From the NCBI GenBank assembly GCA_020403245.1, contig JADBYA010000009.1, forward strand, positions 218,794 through 282,793: 64,000 nucleotides of DNA. The letters run 5' to 3'. Under the pieces are notes generated by a model that searched no databases, was not told where the DNA came from, and was given only the letters and a program-made list of their open reading frames with translations. Shown in pieces: positions 50,493-59,371 of this stretch. This DNA is from Flavobacterium sp. Its GTDB lineage: Bacteria > Bacteroidota > Bacteroidia > Flavobacteriales > Flavobacteriaceae. The position numbers and the translations under genes were made by a program. The stretch's first letter is position 1. The number at the start of each line of letters is the position of its first letter.

Positions 50493-51314
50493 ATGGCAAA
50501 CGTTAAAAAAGAATCTGGTTCAAATGGTTTAGGGATGATGTCAGGAATCATCATAGTAACATGTATTTTTGTTGGTTGGTTAATCTGGCAGTTTATCATG
50601 GGTAATGGAGCTAACTTTGAAGGTGGCGTAAATACAGGTCATCCAATTCCAGGAAATTATTTGGCAATGGTATATAAAGGAGGAGCAGTCGTACCAGTCT
50701 TGATGGGATTATTTTTGATGGTAATTGTATTCTCAATCGAGCGTTTTTTTGTTATCTCTAAAGCAGGTGGAAAAGGAAACTTAGATGTATTTATGAGAAA
50801 TGTACAAACTAGTATTAAAGGGGGAAACATCGATGATGCTATTTCAGCTTGTGATAAGCAACAAGGATCAGTAGCTAATTCAATAAAAGCAGCTTTGATT
50901 AAATACCAAGAAGTTAAAAAAGAAGGGTTTAACAGCGAAGAAGCATCTGAGACAATTCATAAAGAAATTGAAGAAGCTACTTCATTAGAAATGCCAATGT
51001 TAGAGAAAAACATGACAATCTTATCAACTTTAGTTGCATTAGGAACACTAGCAGGTTTATTAGGAACGGTTACAGGGATGATTAAAGCTTTTGGTGCATT
51101 AGCAACTGCTGGTTCTCCTGACCAAGCAGCACTAGCAAATGGTATCTCTGAGGCATTGATTAATACAGCAACAGGTATCTCAACTTCGGCATTAGCTATT
51201 GTAACTTACAATTTCTTTACGTCTAAAATAGATACATTGACATATTCAATTGATGAAGCAGGTTCTACTATAGTAAATACCTACAGAAAATTCAGAGGTA
51301 GTTTAAAATCATAA
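50493..51314 (+). CDS. exbB: ExbB/TolQ/MotA-family proton channel
   Basis: 273 residues with three membrane segments (about 17-38, 57-80 and a C-terminal pair around 168-230). The MotA/TolQ/ExbB domain contains MPMLEKNMTILSTLVALGTLAGLLGTVTGMIKAF. It forms the pentameric inner-membrane channel that uses proton flow to energise TonB. It is first in an operon with two exbD, tonB, a small membrane gene, a PstS-like gene and a TPR gene. A Gly-rich N-terminus is unusual but seen in flavobacterial ExbB. Confidence 0.92.
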   Translation: MANVKKESGSNGLGMMSGIIIVTCIFVGWLIWQFIMGNGANFEGGVNTGHPIPGNYLAMVYKGGAVVPVLMGLFLMVIVFSIERFFVISKAGGKGNLDVFMRNVQTSIKGGNIDDAISACDKQQGSVANSIKAALIKYQEVKKEGFNSEEASETIHKEIEEATSLEMPMLEKNMTILSTLVALGTLAGLLGTVTGMIKAFGALATAGSPDQAALANGISEALINTATGISTSALAIVTYNFFTSKIDTLTYSIDEAGSTIVNTYRKFRGSLKS

Positions 51315-51359
51315 TGCAAAAATTAGTGAATCTAATTGTTGTAATAAAACAAATAAATA

Positions 51360-51986
51360 ATGGCTAAAGTAAAAATGTCCAAAAAAGCAACGTCTATCGA
51401 TATGACGGCAATGTGTGATGTAGCTTTCCTTTTGCTAACATTCTTTATTCTTACGGCAACGGCCAAAGCGCCTGAGCCATTACCAGTAGACACCCCTTCT
51501 TCAACGGTTCAGACCAAATTACCAGAAACAGATTTGGCAACCTTAACAGTTGGGAAAAGTGATGGCAAAGAGCAAGTGTTTTTTGGGGTAAAAGGTAGAG
51601 ATGTTCGTATAAAAACATTAGAGTTAATGGCTCAAAAATATAATTTAACCTTCACAGAGGATGAACTAAAGCAATTTTCATTAGTGGATGAATTTGGAGT
51701 TCCCATAGAAGCAATGAAACAATTATTAGCCATGAAAGGAGCAGATAGAGCCAAAAAAGGAGTTCAACCAGGAATTCCATGTGATTCTATCAATAACCAA
51801 TTAAAAGATTGGATTTATACCGCAAGACAAGCAAATATTGAAGTAGCGGACAAAGAGTTGCAATTTGCTATCAAAGGTGATGCGAAAGAAGAATATCCAC
51901 AAATCAAAAAAGTGATGGATATTTTACAAGACCAAAAAATCAATAGCTTTAACTTAGTTACGGGTTTAAGAGGAAAAGATTATTAA
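51360..51986 (+). CDS. exbD: ExbD-family biopolymer transport protein (first)
   Basis: 208 residues. A single N-terminal membrane helix with the proton-carrying Asp in MTAMCDVAFLLLTFFIL (about 15-31) is followed by a periplasmic domain longer than in proteobacterial ExbD, with an extra segment near 80-135. It works in the ExbB pore to energise TonB. A second exbD follows 17 bp later; such tandem exbD genes are typical of Flavobacterium. Confidence 0.9.
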   Translation: MAKVKMSKKATSIDMTAMCDVAFLLLTFFILTATAKAPEPLPVDTPSSTVQTKLPETDLATLTVGKSDGKEQVFFGVKGRDVRIKTLELMAQKYNLTFTEDELKQFSLVDEFGVPIEAMKQLLAMKGADRAKKGVQPGIPCDSINNQLKDWIYTARQANIEVADKELQFAIKGDAKEEYPQIKKVMDILQDQKINSFNLVTGLRGKDY

Positions 51987-52003
51987 TTTAATAATACTAT
52001 AAA

Positions 52004-52570
52004 ATGGCTGAATTAAATACCGGCGACGGTGGAGGCAAAAAAGGTAGTGGTAAAGTAAGAAGTAAAAAATCCAATGCGAAGGTAGATTTAACTGCCATGG
52101 TGGATTTGGCATTTTTATTAATTACCTTTTTTATGTTGACCACATCGTTATCAAAACCTCAATCTATGGATTTAGGTTTGCCAGATAAAGAAAAAGATCC
52201 TCTTAAAAAAGATCTTGACATTAAAGTTGACCAAAGAAGAACCATGACAGTTATCATGGGTGATAATGATAAAATCAAATGGTATCACGGACTTTTAGAA
52301 GCTCCTGAACCAAACGGAAAGCCAACGGATGCCCAGTATGGTAAAAACGGGTTAAGGAAAGAAATTTTAAAGAGAGTGGTTTCTATACCTCAAGTAACAG
52401 GTGATAAAGAGAAAGGTTTAATTGTAATTATTAAACCATCTAAGAAATCTACTTATAGAAACTTAGTGGATGTTTTAGATGAAATGGCAATTTGCAAAGT
52501 TCCAACCTATGCAATTGTAAATGATATTACACCAGAGGAAAAAGCCCTCATTGAGGAAATGAACAAATAA
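52004..52570 (+). CDS. exbD: ExbD-family biopolymer transport protein (second)
   Basis: 188 residues. The membrane helix VDLTAMVDLAFLLITFFML (about 28-46) carries the key Asp; a Gly/Lys-rich cytoplasmic N-terminus precedes it. The periplasmic domain ends with VDVLDEMAICKVPTYAIVND, the conserved ExbD C-terminal part. It is a partner of the first ExbD, probably in a mixed complex with ExbB. Confidence 0.9.
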   Translation: MAELNTGDGGGKKGSGKVRSKKSNAKVDLTAMVDLAFLLITFFMLTTSLSKPQSMDLGLPDKEKDPLKKDLDIKVDQRRTMTVIMGDNDKIKWYHGLLEAPEPNGKPTDAQYGKNGLRKEILKRVVSIPQVTGDKEKGLIVIIKPSKKSTYRNLVDVLDEMAICKVPTYAIVNDITPEEKALIEEMNK

Positions 52571-52599
52571 TCCAATGTTAATCAAAAATATACTAAAAA

Positions 52600-53385
52600 A
52601 TGAAATTAGACTTATTTAAAAGACAGTGGATAGACATCGTTTTTGAAGGGAAAAACAAAGCTTATGGTGCCTATGAATTACGTAAAGAAAATCCAAAAAC
52701 AACTTTACGTGCCCTAATTATTGGTGCTATAATATTTGGACTGGCGGTTAGCGCTCCACTTATCATCAGTTTTCTTCCCGATTTTTCAAAAAACGAAGAA
52801 GTATTGGATCAAAAAATAGTAACTATTAAGTTGCCTCCTAAAGAGCAACCAAAAGACCTCCCACCACCACCACCGCCTCCTCCAAAAGTAGATCAGGTGA
52901 AGTTTGTTAAGCCAGTTGTGGCTAAAACAGAAGAAATTGTTGAAGAACCACCTAAAGTAGAGGAAATAAAAGACAAAAAGTTAGGTGATGAAACGATAAA
53001 AGGAGATCCCGATGCGCCTTTAACAGTAGAGCCAGTGGGTAATGGGCCAAGTGTTGTTGAAGAGGACAATACCATCTACAATACGGCTGGTATTGAGGTA
53101 AAACCTGATTTCCCTGGTGGATTAGATAAATTCTACAAATTTATTGGTAAAAATTTCCAAGTTCCAGAAGAGGAAGGTTTAAAAGGAAGAGTATTTGTAA
53201 CCTTTGTAGTTGAAAAAGATGGCTCGTTAACCGATATCAAAGTAATTCGAGATATTGGATATGGTACAGGAAAAGAAGCCATTAGAGTTTTAAAATCTTG
53301 TCCAAGATGGAATCCAGGTGAGCAGAATGGAAAAAAAGTTAGGGTTTTATATTCCTTACCGATAACAATACAATCAACAGAATAA
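52600..53385 (+). CDS. tonB: TonB energy transducer
   Basis: 261 residues. The N-terminal cytoplasmic part (KRQWIDIVFEGKNKAYGAYE) is followed by a membrane helix (about 37-58), a Pro-rich spacer (LPPPPPPPPKVDQ near 88-100) and a C-terminal TonB domain (about 172-258; FPGGLDKFYKFIGKNFQVP, GRVFVTFVVEKDGSL, CPRWNPGEQNGKKVRV). It delivers ExbBD energy to outer-membrane receptors. Its C-terminal domain is closely related to the stand-alone protein at 57745. Confidence 0.94.
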   Translation: MKLDLFKRQWIDIVFEGKNKAYGAYELRKENPKTTLRALIIGAIIFGLAVSAPLIISFLPDFSKNEEVLDQKIVTIKLPPKEQPKDLPPPPPPPPKVDQVKFVKPVVAKTEEIVEEPPKVEEIKDKKLGDETIKGDPDAPLTVEPVGNGPSVVEEDNTIYNTAGIEVKPDFPGGLDKFYKFIGKNFQVPEEEGLKGRVFVTFVVEKDGSLTDIKVIRDIGYGTGKEAIRVLKSCPRWNPGEQNGKKVRVLYSLPITIQSTE

Positions 53386-53610
53386 ATGGTTTCAAAATTT
53401 ATAGAAAACTTTCAGAAGAAATCGCTTAAAGAGCGATTTCTTTTCGTTATAGGGATTTTGTTTTTTTTGATTTATTTAACATTTGGGTTGATAATTATTT
53501 TTTGGAAGTCGTTACCGTTAGCATTAGATTATAAATATCGAATTGTTTTCGGAATTTTGTTAATTGTATATTCTTTTTTCCGATTTTTGCGTTTCTTTAA
53601 TAAAGAATAA
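53386..53610 (+). CDS. Small two-helix membrane protein in the Ton operon
   Basis: 74 residues with membrane segments around 17-41 and 51-68 and a basic N-terminus. It begins directly after the tonB stop codon with zero spacing, so it is translationally linked. Its first part contains a 10-bp hairpin (AGAAATCGCT/AGCGATTTCT, 53417-53441) followed by TTTT. This could reduce readthrough into the downstream genes. Family unknown. Confidence 0.65.
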   Translation: MVSKFIENFQKKSLKERFLFVIGILFFLIYLTFGLIIIFWKSLPLALDYKYRIVFGILLIVYSFFRFLRFFNKE

Positions 53611-53618
53611 TTTTTAAA

Positions 53619-54539
53619 ATGAATAAAGTAACAAAAACAATTATTGGTTTTTTACTACTCACTTTACTTTTTGTTTTCTCTTGTCAAACTAAAACGGATA
53701 ACGATGAGGAAACCATTATAAAGGGGAAAGCTACTATTTATGTAGACGAGTCCATATTGCCTATTGTTGAAGATGAAGAAGCTGTTTTTGAAACCCAGTA
53801 TGAGGCAAAGTTGCATTTGGTCCCAAAATCAGAAAATGAAGTTTTGAATTCAATGTTACATGATACCGCTAAAATTGCCATCTTAACTCGGACATTATCA
53901 GTAAATGAATTAAAATCTTTTAAAGCTAAAAAAATTCGACCCAGAATTACTCCTTTTGCAACAGATGCTGTGGCATTCATAAAAAATAAAACTACAAATG
54001 ATACTCTGATAGCGTTACAAGACGTTGTTGATTTTGTGCACGGGAAATCTGTTACAAATATAAAAGGATTGGTATTTGACAATGCCAATTCGAGTACAGC
54101 ACGATACATCTCTGAAATTGCCGGAATGGCAGTTTCTAATCAAAAAAACATCTTCTCATTTAAAACAAATGAGGAGGTAATTAAATATGTAGCTGAAAAC
54201 TCAGGTATGATAGGAGTAATAGGAATGAATTGGATTTTTCAACCGCCATTAGATTTACAAGAAGTTGTAGATAAAGTCAATGTAATGGGAGTTAGAGGTA
54301 AGAATTCTAACGAATATGTTTTCCCAACACAAGATAATCTAGCATTAGGAAAGTATCCTTTGGCACGGCGTTTGTATATCATCAATTGTCAAGGATATAC
54401 TGGATTGGGAATGGGATTTGCTTCCTTCCTGACAGGCGAAAGAGGACAACGCATTATTTTAAAATCAGGTTTAGTGCCTGAGCGCGTCCCAACCAGAAAA
54501 ATAATTATAAGAAATAAAATTACTAAAGATAAAAATTAA
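53619..54539 (+). CDS. PstS-like substrate-binding lipoprotein
   Basis: 306 residues. Lipoprotein signal with Cys22 (LLTLLFVFSCQTK). The rest has the PBP type II phosphate-binding-like fold: KAKKIRPRITPFATDAVAFI, FDNANSSTARYI (the Ser/Thr phosphate-binding loop region) and GLGMGFASFLTGERGQRIIL. Known relatives bind phosphate for PstABC, but no pst permease genes are here. Its place in the Ton operon suggests a periplasmic or surface binding role linked to TonB transport, which is inference. Confidence 0.78.
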   Translation: MNKVTKTIIGFLLLTLLFVFSCQTKTDNDEETIIKGKATIYVDESILPIVEDEEAVFETQYEAKLHLVPKSENEVLNSMLHDTAKIAILTRTLSVNELKSFKAKKIRPRITPFATDAVAFIKNKTTNDTLIALQDVVDFVHGKSVTNIKGLVFDNANSSTARYISEIAGMAVSNQKNIFSFKTNEEVIKYVAENSGMIGVIGMNWIFQPPLDLQEVVDKVNVMGVRGKNSNEYVFPTQDNLALGKYPLARRLYIINCQGYTGLGMGFASFLTGERGQRIILKSGLVPERVPTRKIIIRNKITKDKN

Positions 54540-54549
54540 ATACTGCAAG

Positions 54550-56211
54550 ATGAACAAGTTTAAAATTTTCAGCTTAGTGTTAGTAGCAACTACCATTGCG
54601 AAAGCACAAGAATTAGAGCCAGCGAAGAAAGCGATTGATGCAGAGCAGTTTGAAAAAGCAAAATCAATGCTGAAATCAGTGATACAGGCAAAACCAACAA
54701 ATGGAAAGGCGTCCTTTCTTTTAGGAAATATTTATTTGAAACAAAACATTTCAGATTCAGCTTCTATTTATTTTCAAAAAGGATTGGCTTCTAAAGATGA
54801 TGCAAAGTTCAATAACATTGGATTGGGTCAAATGGATTTGGATGCTAATAACAAAACGGCAGCTCAAGCAAAATTTGATTTGGTTACCAAAGACATGAAA
54901 AAGAAAGACACCGAAGAATATGTTTATATAGCACGTGCCTTTATGAATGCTGATAAACCAGATTATAAAAGCGCCATAGCGGTTTTAACGAAAGCAAAAG
55001 CTGCCAATCCCACAGACGCACAAGTGCAATTGGCTCTAGGCGATGCCTATTATGGTGACAAAAATCAAAACGACTCCTATGTTGCCTACAGAAATGCTTA
55101 CCAAACGGATCCTTCATTGATAAGAGCAAAAATGCAATTGGGTGTTTTATTAAAAGGCGCCAAAGCTTACACAGAAGCTGTAAAAGCTTATGATGAAGTA
55201 ATCGCAATCAACCAAAATTATGGTCCGGTTTACAGAGAATTGGCAGAAACCTACTATTTATGGGGAAGTAATGTGCCGTCTACATACGATGTGAATATTA
55301 AAAAAGCACTTGGTTTCTATGAAAAGTACATGAGTTTAACAGATTACTCACTTAACTCTCGTATGCGTCACGCTGATTTTTTAATATTAGCCAAAGATTA
55401 TAAAGCATTAGAATTGGAAGCGAATAAAATGAAAGAAATAGACGGTGTAAATCCAAGAATACTTCGTTATTTGGGATATTCAGCGTATGAAAATGGAAAC
55501 CCAGATGTCGCTTTAGACGCATTACAAAAGTTTACTTCAAATTCATCAAACAAAATTATACCACGTGATTATTTGTATTTGGCACAAGCCAAAATAAAAA
55601 AAGGAACTAGTGCCGATGGGAAAACGGTTGATGCCACTTTATTAGCTTCTGCAATTGAAGATATTAAAAAAGCTGTTGCAATGGAGCCATTAGCAGCCAA
55701 CGAATTAAACGAATTGGGTAAAAAATTATACGACCAAAAAGCGTTTGCCGCAGCAGCAGCAGTTTTTGAAGTTGCCGTAACAGTTCCAACATCAAAGAAC
55801 TATTTACTCGATAATTTTTATTTAGGGAATTCATTATATTATGATAATACCAGAAAAGATGTCGTAAAACCAGATCCAATTGCTTTGCAAAAAGCAGATG
55901 TGGCTTTCGGAAATGTAATCACCGCTTCTCCAACAACACAAGATGCCTATTTATTCAGAGCAAGAACCAATAACTTGTTAGAAAAAGATGATTTGATGGC
56001 GACCTATTATCAACAATATATCGATACTGTGACTGCAAAAGGCGAGGCAGAAATCACAAAAAATAAAAACAAGTTCATCGAATCTTACAACAGCATAGCT
56101 TCTTTTTATGCAAATACAGATAAAGCAAAGGCAATTGAGTTGTTGAACAAAACTTTAGCTCTTGATCCTGCAAATGCTTATGCGCTTGAGGCATTGAAAA
56201 TGTTGAAATAA
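54550..56211 (+). CDS. Secreted TPR protein
   Basis: 553 residues. A signal peptide (MNKFKIFSLVLVATTIAKAQ) is followed by tetratricopeptide repeats along the protein, e.g. AKSMLKSVIQAKPTNGKASFLLG, VQLALGDAYYGDKNQNDSYV and KAIELLNKTLALDPANAYAL. Such periplasmic repeat proteins act as assembly scaffolds. It is the last gene of the Ton operon, 10 bp after the PstS-like gene, and a strong terminator follows. Partner unknown; the operon suggests the ExbBD/TonB complex or its receptors. Confidence 0.85.
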   Translation: MNKFKIFSLVLVATTIAKAQELEPAKKAIDAEQFEKAKSMLKSVIQAKPTNGKASFLLGNIYLKQNISDSASIYFQKGLASKDDAKFNNIGLGQMDLDANNKTAAQAKFDLVTKDMKKKDTEEYVYIARAFMNADKPDYKSAIAVLTKAKAANPTDAQVQLALGDAYYGDKNQNDSYVAYRNAYQTDPSLIRAKMQLGVLLKGAKAYTEAVKAYDEVIAINQNYGPVYRELAETYYLWGSNVPSTYDVNIKKALGFYEKYMSLTDYSLNSRMRHADFLILAKDYKALELEANKMKEIDGVNPRILRYLGYSAYENGNPDVALDALQKFTSNSSNKIIPRDYLYLAQAKIKKGTSADGKTVDATLLASAIEDIKKAVAMEPLAANELNELGKKLYDQKAFAAAAAVFEVAVTVPTSKNYLLDNFYLGNSLYYDNTRKDVVKPDPIALQKADVAFGNVITASPTTQDAYLFRARTNNLLEKDDLMATYYQQYIDTVTAKGEAEITKNKNKFIESYNSIASFYANTDKAKAIELLNKTLALDPANAYALEALKMLK

Positions 56212-56232
56212 AATTTAAAAATTATATTTTAG

Positions 56233-56263
56233 AACCGTTCTGATTTTTCAGGGCGGTTTTTTT
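56233..56263 (+). terminator. Intrinsic terminator of the Ton operon
   Basis: AACCGTTCTGA pairs with TCAGGGCGGTT (11 bp with two G-T pairs), loop TTTT, then TTTTT. Confidence 0.85.
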
Positions 56264-56286
56264 ATTACGGCAATTTGCAAATTAAG

Positions 56287-56294
56287 TATCTTTG
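56287..56294 (+). promoter_or_regulatory. -7 element for queE
   Basis: TATCTTTG fits TAnnTTTG, 18 bp before the start codon at 56313. Confidence 0.5.
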
Positions 56295-56312
56295 CCCACT
56301 AGAGTTTAAAAA

Positions 56313-56945
56313 ATGTTATCAAAAGAAACACAATTAGCAGTCGATAAAGGAGAAATGCTTCCGTTAATGGAAGAGTTTTACACCATTCAAGGCGAAGGAT
56401 ATCACACGGGTACTGCTGCTTATTTTATTAGAATTGGTGGTTGCGATGTAGGTTGTCATTGGTGTGATGTGAAAGAAAGCTGGAATGCAGCGTTGCATCC
56501 GCCAACTGCCACAGATATTATTGTTGCCAATGCTAAAAAATATGCAGACACGGTTGTGGTTACTGGTGGCGAACCCTTGACTTGGGATATGTCATTGCTT
56601 ACACAAAAATTAAAAGATAACAATTTAAAAGTGCACATCGAAACTTCGGGAGCGTATCCTGTAACTGGATCTTGGGATTGGTTTTGTCTTTCTCCCAAGA
56701 AAAATAAATTACCAGTCGACGATGCGTATGCAATTGCCAATGAATTAAAAGTGATTGTGTATAACAAACACGATTTCATTTTTGCCGAAGAACAAGCAGT
56801 GAAAGTTAACAATAACGCCATTCTTTTCTTGCAACCCGAGTGGAGCAAAAAAGAAGAAATGACTCCATTAATTGTTGACTATGTGATGAATAACCCAAAA
56901 TGGCGCGTGTCATTGCAAACCCATAAATATTTGAATATTCCTTAA
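56313..56945 (+). CDS. queE: 7-carboxy-7-deazaguanine synthase
   Basis: 210 residues. The radical-SAM cluster motif is CDVGCHWC (Cys44, 48, 51; CX3CX2C) in GGCDVGCHWCDVKESW, after EEFYTIQGEGYHTG. VTGGEPLTWD and a C-terminus LQTHKYLNIP complete the family pattern. It converts carboxytetrahydropterin to CDG in queuosine synthesis, the pathway that ends with QueA encoded 16 kb upstream. A decayed copy of its last 270 bp lies 0.5 kb downstream. Confidence 0.95.
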   Translation: MLSKETQLAVDKGEMLPLMEEFYTIQGEGYHTGTAAYFIRIGGCDVGCHWCDVKESWNAALHPPTATDIIVANAKKYADTVVVTGGEPLTWDMSLLTQKLKDNNLKVHIETSGAYPVTGSWDWFCLSPKKNKLPVDDAYAIANELKVIVYNKHDFIFAEEQAVKVNNNAILFLQPEWSKKEEMTPLIVDYVMNNPKWRVSLQTHKYLNIP

Positions 56946-57028
56946 TTTTTTTTTAAGTATTATTGATAAATTCTTTTTTTGAATCAAAATAAATACTATT
57001 TTTAAGAAAAATTTTAAATATAACAAAA

Positions 57029-57433
57029 ATGAAAAAATTACTAGTGGCAGTTGCCTTTGCGTTTGTAACTCAAGTTGGTTTTGCACAAGACAAACCAAGT
57101 AAAGAAGAAGTATTACAAGTAATAGAGAAAAGTGGAGGTTCAGGCCAATTAAATGCTGCTAAAAAACAATTACTGGGTATGGTACCCGCTGATAAACAAG
57201 CAGCATTTATAGTTGAATTTGATGTACTGATAAAAAAAGTTAATGATGCAACAGCCGAAATTTATATGAATGAATATACTAAAGAGGACGTCAAAGCAAT
57301 GTTAGCGTTTTACAACAGTCCAGTAGGAAAAAAAATGGCTGAGAAATCAGAAGTAATTACTGAAAAATCGCAAGCAGCAATGATGAGTTTGCAAGGAGAA
57401 ATGCAAACCATGATGATGAAATATGCACAATAA
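57029..57433 (+). CDS. DUF2059 family secreted protein
   Basis: 134 residues. A signal peptide (MKKLLVAVAFAFVTQVGFAQ) is followed by an all-alpha DUF2059 domain with EYTKEDVKAMLAFYNSPVGKKMAEKS, the family signature. Function unknown; probably periplasmic. It sits between queE and a decayed copy of the queE 3' end, meaning the gene is bracketed by direct repeats about 800 bp apart. Confidence 0.85.
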   Translation: MKKLLVAVAFAFVTQVGFAQDKPSKEEVLQVIEKSGGSGQLNAAKKQLLGMVPADKQAAFIVEFDVLIKKVNDATAEIYMNEYTKEDVKAMLAFYNSPVGKKMAEKSEVITEKSQAAMMSLQGEMQTMMMKYAQ

Positions 57434-57468
57434 TTTTTTATTGAAAATTAATTTTTAATTTTTAATTG

Positions 57469-57738
57469 ATTGGGATTGGTTTTGCCTTTCAACAAATAAA
57501 ATAAGCTTCCTGATGCTTATACAATTTTCAATGAATTAAAAGTAATCAGTTATACCAAACTCTATTTTATTTTTGCTGAGGGACAAGCGCTAAAGTAATT
57601 GTTTGTGCTATTCTTTTGCTGTAACCCGAGTGGAGCAAAAAAGAAGAAATGACATCGCTTATTTTAGATTATGTGATGAAAAATCCATAACGACATGTGA
57701 AGTTACAAATGCCTAAATATTTGAAAAATCCTAAATTT
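57469..57738 (+). pseudogene. Decayed partial duplicate of the queE 3' end
   Basis: The stretch aligns with queE 56671-56950 at an offset of about 790-800 bp. Shared pieces are TGGGATTGGTTTTG (start), CAATGAATTAAAAGT, an exact 31-bp match that includes AACCCGAGTGGAGCAAAAAA (57622-57652 against 56832-56862), TATGTGATGAA and AAATATTTGAA near the end. Stops and frameshifts break the frame. It explains the spurious N-terminal extension of the next ORF (KLQMPKYLKNPKF resembles LQTHKYLNIP). Confidence 0.9.
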
Positions 57739-57744
57739 TTTTTC

Positions 57745-58155
57745 ATGAAACACATACATTTATTAGCAGTTGTTTTTTTTACAATGCAAATTACAGTTGC
57801 TCAAGAAATAAAAGTCGAGACAGATAAAGGTATTGATGAAAGCGCAATTTACAATACAGCCGGTATCGAGATAAAACCTGAATATCCGGGAGGAATGACA
57901 GAGTTTTATAATTTTATTGGTAAAAATTTTAGAGTTCCCAATGTTAAAGGACTTGCAGGCAAAATCTTTGTTACTTTCGTGATTGAAAAAGACGGCAGTA
58001 TTACGGAAATTAAAGTCATTAGGGATATTGGATATGGAACTGGTGAAGAAGCAAAAAGAGTTTTGGAAATGAGTCCGAAATGGTTGCCCGGTGAACAATC
58101 TGGTAAGAAAGTTAGAGTTTTATATTCTTTACCCATTGTGATTCAAACAAAATAA
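57745..58155 (+). CDS. Secreted stand-alone TonB C-terminal domain protein
   Basis: The track start (57697) lies in the queE remnant. ATG 57745 gives MKHIHLLAVVFFTMQITVAQ, a signal peptide, so 136 residues. The mature part is a TonB C-terminal domain almost identical in pattern to residues 163-259 of the nearby TonB: IYNTAGIEIKPEYPGG, FYNFIGKNFRVP, VIRDIGYGTGEEA and GKKVRVLYSLP. There is no membrane anchor or Pro-rich spacer, so it cannot transmit ExbBD energy on its own. It may be a soluble receptor-binding regulator or a stray duplicate. Confidence 0.85.
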   Translation: MKHIHLLAVVFFTMQITVAQEIKVETDKGIDESAIYNTAGIEIKPEYPGGMTEFYNFIGKNFRVPNVKGLAGKIFVTFVIEKDGSITEIKVIRDIGYGTGEEAKRVLEMSPKWLPGEQSGKKVRVLYSLPIVIQTK

Positions 58156-58159
58156 AGTT

Positions 58160-58188
58160 AATCCTAATCATTTTTGATTGGGATTTTT
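58160..58188 (+). terminator. Intrinsic terminator after the TonB-C gene
   Basis: AATCCTAATC pairs with GATTGGGATT (10 bp, one G-T), 6-base loop, followed by TTT and further T-rich sequence. Confidence 0.75.
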
Positions 58189-58211
58189 ATTTTTACCAAA
58201 AATCATTAATA

Positions 58212-59369
58212 ATGAAACCACAATTTTTACTTGACCCAACAATTACTTTTCTTAATCATGGTTCCTTTGGGGCTTGTCCAAAACCCATTTTTGAGGAACA
58301 CCAGCGCATTCAATTGGAACTCGAAACGGAACCTGTTGAGTTTATTCAAATAAAGCAACCCAAGTATTTAAAAATTGCTCGAGAAAGTTTAGCTAAATTT
58401 GTGGGTTGTCAAGCTGGAGATTTGTTCTTTACATCTAACCCAACGTTTGCGATTAACATAATTATGCGTAGCATAAAGCTAAATGCAGGCGATGAAATTT
58501 TAGCCACCAATCACGAGTATGGCGCCATGGACAGAACGTGGAATTTTTATTGCAAAAAATCTGGAGCCAAATACATTCGACAAAATATAAGTTTGCCAGT
58601 AGTTTCTAAAAAACAAATGATAGAGGAATTTTGGAAAGGATATACTTCCAAAACCAAAGTAATTTTTTTAAATCAAATTTCAAGTGCCACAGCATTAATT
58701 TTTCCCGTAAAAGAAATTTGCGACAAAGCCGCAGCATTGGGTTTGATTACCATTGTTGATGGCGCTCATGTTCCTGGTCATATTGATTTAGATATTTCAG
58801 ATCTAAACCCTGATTACTACACAGGAACCTTGCACAAATGGATGTTGGCTCCCAAAGGAAGTTCGTTCTTATATGTAAAACCAGAACTGCAAAATGATTT
58901 AGAACCTTTGGTAGTGAGTTGGGGTTATGAAAGTGTGTCGCCGGGCGAAAGTCAGTTTTTAGATTATCATGAATTACAAGGCACTCGTGATGTTTCGGCG
59001 TTTTTGTGTACACCAAAAGTGGTGGAATTTTTAGAAGATAATAATTGGAATGAAGTTTCAAAAGCATGCAAAAAAATAGTGTTGGATAATTACCAACGGT
59101 TTTGTGATTTGGTAAACACCAATCCGTTGTGTCCAATTAGCTCTGATTTTTTAGGACAAATGGTAAGTATTCCTATTAATACCAAAAAACCGGCTGAACT
59201 TAAAGAAATATTGTACTCTAAATATAAAATTCAAATTCCGGTGATGCCTTTGAATGGGAATTATTATTTAAGATATTCGATAAATGTTTATAACTCAGAA
59301 GCCGATTTAGATATTTTATACAATGCTTTGGAAGAGATTATTAAAACAACCGATTTGATAGAATCATGA
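58212..59369 (+). CDS. Class V aminotransferase, isopenicillin N epimerase-like
   Basis: 385 residues. FLNHGSFGACPKPIFEEHQRI starts the family. The PLP region is VDGAHVPGHIDLDISDL, and the Schiff-base Lys is in GTLHKWMLAPKGSSFLYV. The relatives include isopenicillin N epimerases, cysteine desulfurase-like enzymes and ergothioneine EgtE-like lyases; I cannot pick the substrate. Monocistronic. The following 178 bp hold repeat-like hairpins. Confidence 0.85.
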   Translation: MKPQFLLDPTITFLNHGSFGACPKPIFEEHQRIQLELETEPVEFIQIKQPKYLKIARESLAKFVGCQAGDLFFTSNPTFAINIIMRSIKLNAGDEILATNHEYGAMDRTWNFYCKKSGAKYIRQNISLPVVSKKQMIEEFWKGYTSKTKVIFLNQISSATALIFPVKEICDKAAALGLITIVDGAHVPGHIDLDISDLNPDYYTGTLHKWMLAPKGSSFLYVKPELQNDLEPLVVSWGYESVSPGESQFLDYHELQGTRDVSAFLCTPKVVEFLEDNNWNEVSKACKKIVLDNYQRFCDLVNTNPLCPISSDFLGQMVSIPINTKKPAELKEILYSKYKIQIPVMPLNGNYYLRYSINVYNSEADLDILYNALEEIIKTTDLIES

Positions 59370-59371
59370 TG

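Noticed and set aside
57697-57744. N-terminal extension of the TonB-C protein
   Set aside because: Derived from the queE remnant; a signal peptide begins at 57745.
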